Shown: in pieces, positions 60,676 through 64,000 of the stretch
Layout: every line of letters begins with the position of its first letter
Position numbering within the stretch: the stretch's first letter is position 1
NCBI GenBank assembly: GCA_964036295.1
Contig: OZ038470.1
Coordinates: forward strand, 14,389,578 to 14,453,577
DNA length: 64,000 nt
Source of the DNA: Plumapathes pennacea
Taxonomy: Eukaryota > Cnidaria > Anthozoa > Antipatharia > Myriopathidae
Direction of reading: 5' to 3'
The notes under the pieces: model-generated
What the model saw: only the letters and a program-made list of their open reading frames with translations
Told to the model about the DNA's origin: nothing
The model's database searches: none
Program-made: the position numbers and the translations under genes

Positions 60676-62433
60676 GTAGGACTCTGTCAATCATGTAGCA
60701 TTATAAAAATGCTAATACAAAAAGGCTTAGCTTAACTTACAACTATAAACGGGTAGAATTTGAGCATAGGTTCTCTATTTTATTTTCATAAAATTATTAC
60801 TGAATAGGAATGGCTGCAGGTGATATCCTAGAGATTAAGAAAGACCGATATGGTGCGGTAACGGATACTACAAACAGGTATATTCAATTGCCCAGTGAAC
60901 TCCGCATTCTCAACCATTCACGTCTGCTTGATTCAGGTTGATATATCGGCTATGACCATGCACTGCTTCTTTTCACTGTACTTTGGGATTAATGTGGGAA
61001 TCGTATGTCGCAACAGGCTATTTGCTTCAATTCAGTCGCGCAACTGGAACGTCGGCATGAACTCTCAAAAAGGACGCTCGAATCCTCTCAATTGCGAGCA
61101 CGGTTTCTCGCTTCTCAATTAAATTGGCTTCTCGAAGTGGTGTGTCTTTCCTTGAAGAAGAGTATTTCTTCCAACTAGCCGTTTAATTATTATTATCATC
61201 TTGAATTGTCTCGAATATCCCAATGTGTTGCCGCGGTTAACACCCAGAACCTCCTTCCCGTACTCGATGAAGTTTGTTCGGGCCAAACAGAAAATCAGCA
61301 TGTTCTTGATGGACAATTAGGCCCTGTTTATATGAAAAAAAAAAAAAGGTTGGCCCGGGAACCCGAGTCACCCTCCTCCCCGAGTCACTCTTGGAGCGCC
61401 AACTATTCATATATTTCTTTATAAATCGAAGCGACTTTACGTGGCAAAGTTACCCAAGGTCATATAAACAGGTGCTTTAGACGTCTCTGACGCCGAAAGA
61501 AAAAATTGAAATATGCAAGAAGAAAATCGCGCTACTCGAGCATGCTGAGCGGTACCGTGTACAGTGTGGCTGCATACGTCTACGATTCGTTTTAAGATAT
61601 CTTGAAGTTTATGTTTTCATCTAAGATAGTTTTGATAGTGTGACCTCGGCCTATTAAAGAGCTGTAGACGGGCGGGGAGTGTCTCAAGAAACCTTCCGTA
61701 CACAGCGAATGGCCGCTGTGTCTTTCTGGTTCTTTTCCCTTCTTGATATTTCTTTTTACACTTCACATGAAGGCTTTTAGAATATATCAGGAGACTTATA
61801 AATAGGAAGATTGAAATCGTATCGTTCTAAAAAGCACTTATAAACGCTTACATTTGCCAAACATCATGAATAAATAATGATGGGAAATATAGTTAGATTA
61901 CGACATGTCATCTTACATTCAGAAATAGTGTTTGATCATAATAGAACTACAAGTTGCAAGGAGCAATTGAGGAATGATATTTTGAACTTTTAGCAGCAAG
62001 TGTTGTGCACGGACATGAAAACCTACGTTAATTTATTTTAAAGTTGCAAAAATAATGAAACTCTTGCCAGTGAAATAAAAATAAAACACTGTACAGACAC
62101 AAAAATCTGTAACCGTCGAAGTCTATTTCTGCGTTGAGTTTATACTTGTTTCCTAATGCTTTTTCTAGCTTCAGAGGTAAATTAAGCCACAGGAGCCGGC
62201 CTCGTTCCTAAATATTTTGTAATAGCGACCACTTGCGATACTTGCAATGCCTGATGAAATTGACTTCAGGTGACATCAAAATTTTAAATTAACACCCAGT
62301 AAATTATGGATAACTGTCAAATTACATCTTTCACTCCGAAGATCCTAAGTCTCTTCTTCATTTCAATAAAATTGATTGTTTTTGGTAGTTTTGCCCTGTT
62401 AACTTTTTCTTCTCTTTATCTTCTTTTAATAAG
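60676..62433 (+). other. Presumed 5' intron of discoidin gene copy 2
   Basis: It aligns with 54316-56535 apart from the family C insertion there and a local repeat here (61321-61471: CCCTGTTTATATGAAA ... GGTCATATAAACAGG). ORFs in this interval are not kept between the two copies, so no coding is supported. Confidence 0.5.
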
Positions 62434-63689
62434 ATGATTCTTGCACAGACAGCCATCGTTTGTGTTCTCTTGCTGATCACGTGTCCCAAACAAGTAAAAC
62501 TACAAGCTGCCAACATGTGCAGGCGCATCAATGAGGGACAACTGCGCATGCGTGTCCTCACTGGTCACGTGATCTCGGCCCACGCTGTTAACAGTTTTGA
62601 TTTGTGTGCTTCACTTTGTGCTGCCAACTCTTCATGCTACAGCGTTAACTTCTACGATAGAAAGAGGAAATGCGAGATCAATGACAAGACGTCCTTCAAC
62701 AATCCAGAACACATGATCACGGACTTGGAAGGCAGTTATCTGGACATTCATCGTCCATACAACGACTGCAGTGATTTGTTCTGTAATCTGGAACAATTGT
62801 GTAAGATGGACAGGGTTGACCGCGTTTTCTGCAAAGGTAGGTACGCCGATCTTCTACCAGAGCCATGCAGGCTACCTCGATTTTAATGTAAATTGGTGTA
62901 TCTTTTTTCTTTCAGCCTGTAATTCACCCCTCGGCATGGAAAGTCACGAAATACAAAATTCTCAAATCACTGCATCGTCATATAAAAGTAATAATACGAC
63001 ACCAGCACGCGGCCGATTGAACCAGCCCAACAACTGTTGGGTAGCAGATCAAAAAAGCATAGGTCAGTGGCTCCAGATTGACTTCGCACACGTCATTGTC
63101 GTGACAAAAGTTGCCACTCAGGGGAGGCCTGAGGTCTCCGTGTGGGTGACGTCATACAAACTCTCGTTCCGTAAGGACGCAAATCCGTGGGAATACTTCA
63201 AGGAGAATGGAGAGGATAAGGTACGTCCCTTCAGATTTGTTTGCTTATTCCATGATGAGCTTTATGTCCTTGATCAATAGCTCAAGGAAATTCCATCACG
63301 TAACACGAGACCGCGGTATTTTGAAGGGACCCTTCACGGGAACACGTTTAAATTGTCATAAGATCCATTATGGCGACGCCCGGGGCATTCAAATACATTC
63401 TGTGGCAAGGAAAATCAATTCATAAACAGCATGTGTTGTAAACTACTTTGCAGTAATTATTCCTGTCCTATCTTCTTTGTGATACGTACGGCCAGATACA
63501 ATAACCCAGAAATCACTAGTAGCACGAAGTTTTTTCTTTCAGGTCTTCAACGGAAACACCGACAGAAACACAGTCGTGTCTCATGTCCTCGTGCCAAAGA
63601 TGCGCCACGCAAGCTCCGTCAGGTTTGTGGTGATGACGTGGCACAATTCTATCGCCATGAGAGTAGAAGTGTACGGGTGCGAGGAATGA
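62434..63689 (+). CDS. Secreted PAN/apple-like plus F5/8 type C protein, copy 2
   Basis: Three exons (62434-62836, 62916-63220, 63543-63689), with lengths 403, 305 and 147 nt identical to copy 1, give 284 aa. The signal peptide, PAN-like cysteines, four-cysteine linker and discoidin core (ACNSPLGMES, QITASSY, QWLQIDFAHVIVV, VFNGNTDRN, MRVEVYGCEE) are all kept. Differences from copy 1 are scattered and conservative, for example in the CWVADQKSIG loop and MRHASSVRF. The reading frame is intact in both, which argues that both are under constraint. Intron 1 is 79 bp here and contains a stop, whereas in copy 1 it is 81 bp and open. Confidence 0.88.
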
Positions 63690-63785
63690 TCTACGAAAGA
63701 TATGTGCTGCTGCGTTGTACCATTTCTCTCGTACAGACAAATGAGTGACACTTTTAGTACTGAGTAGTCGTCACACAGTTAGCTT

Positions 63786-64000
63786 CACAACATTACACAA
63801 CACAGCATCGCACAACACCACACAACACAGCACCGCACAACACCACACAACACAGCACCGCACGACACGACACAATACAACATTACACAACACAGCACCG
63901 CACAACACCACACAGCAGTACATCGTATAACATCACACAACACAGCACCGCACAACACAACACAACACGACACGACACAACACAGCACAACATTACACAG
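63786..64000. repeat. (ACAAC/ACACC) microsatellite at right edge
   Basis: Words ACACAACACAGCACCGCACA alternate for over 200 bp to the window edge. It is an expansion of the short array after copy 1. ORFs in it on both strands are artefacts. Confidence 0.95.

Overview
The window is eukaryotic, with spliced genes, GT-AG introns and dense non-coding repeats. The best-fitting source is an anthozoan cnidarian, probably a stony coral. The reasons are introns mostly of 200-2000 bp, vertebrate-like exon structures for conserved genes, many small hairpin or MITE-like repeats, and a tandem family of secreted PAN plus discoidin proteins. The species cannot be read from the sequence alone.

Three conserved genes could be assembled exon by exon with consistent phases. 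WDR33 (4271-13091, +, 14 coding exons, 1125 aa) is the poly(A)-signal-binding WD40 subunit of CPSF. A DIPK1/FAM69-type divergent protein kinase (13604-15514, -, 2 coding exons, 447 aa) lies tail-to-tail with WDR33. NUP188 (22792-52914, +, 55 coding exons, 1751 aa) is an inner-ring nucleoporin and fills almost half the window. The 3' end holds two tandem secreted-protein genes with an N-terminal PAN/apple-like region and a C-terminal F5/8 type C domain (56536-57820 and 62434-63689). Between them lies a relic unit that kept promoter, first exon and intron but lost all coding exons.

Layout: 1-4200 is repeats plus a possible divergent first exon; 4.2-13.3 kb WDR33; 13.5-15.5 kb DIPK1; 15.5-22.7 kb repeat-rich sequence with a weakly supported plus-strand transcription unit; 22.7-53 kb NUP188, whose introns carry many MITE-like elements, a solo LTR and an STPR-repeat ORF relic; 53-64 kb the discoidin gene cluster.

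The observations most worth checking are: (i) WDR33 introns 1 and 13, where reading past the donor gives short hydrophobic tails ending at or just before an AATAAA; (ii) an inverted pair of about 320-bp repeats flanking the in-frame exon 21 of NUP188; (iii) a triplicated exon end and splice donor at NUP188 exon 51; (iv) the coding-less relic in the discoidin cluster, which carries a scrap of the NUP188 stop-codon region. All gene models were built by eye from splice sites and remembered homologues; no search or expression data were used.
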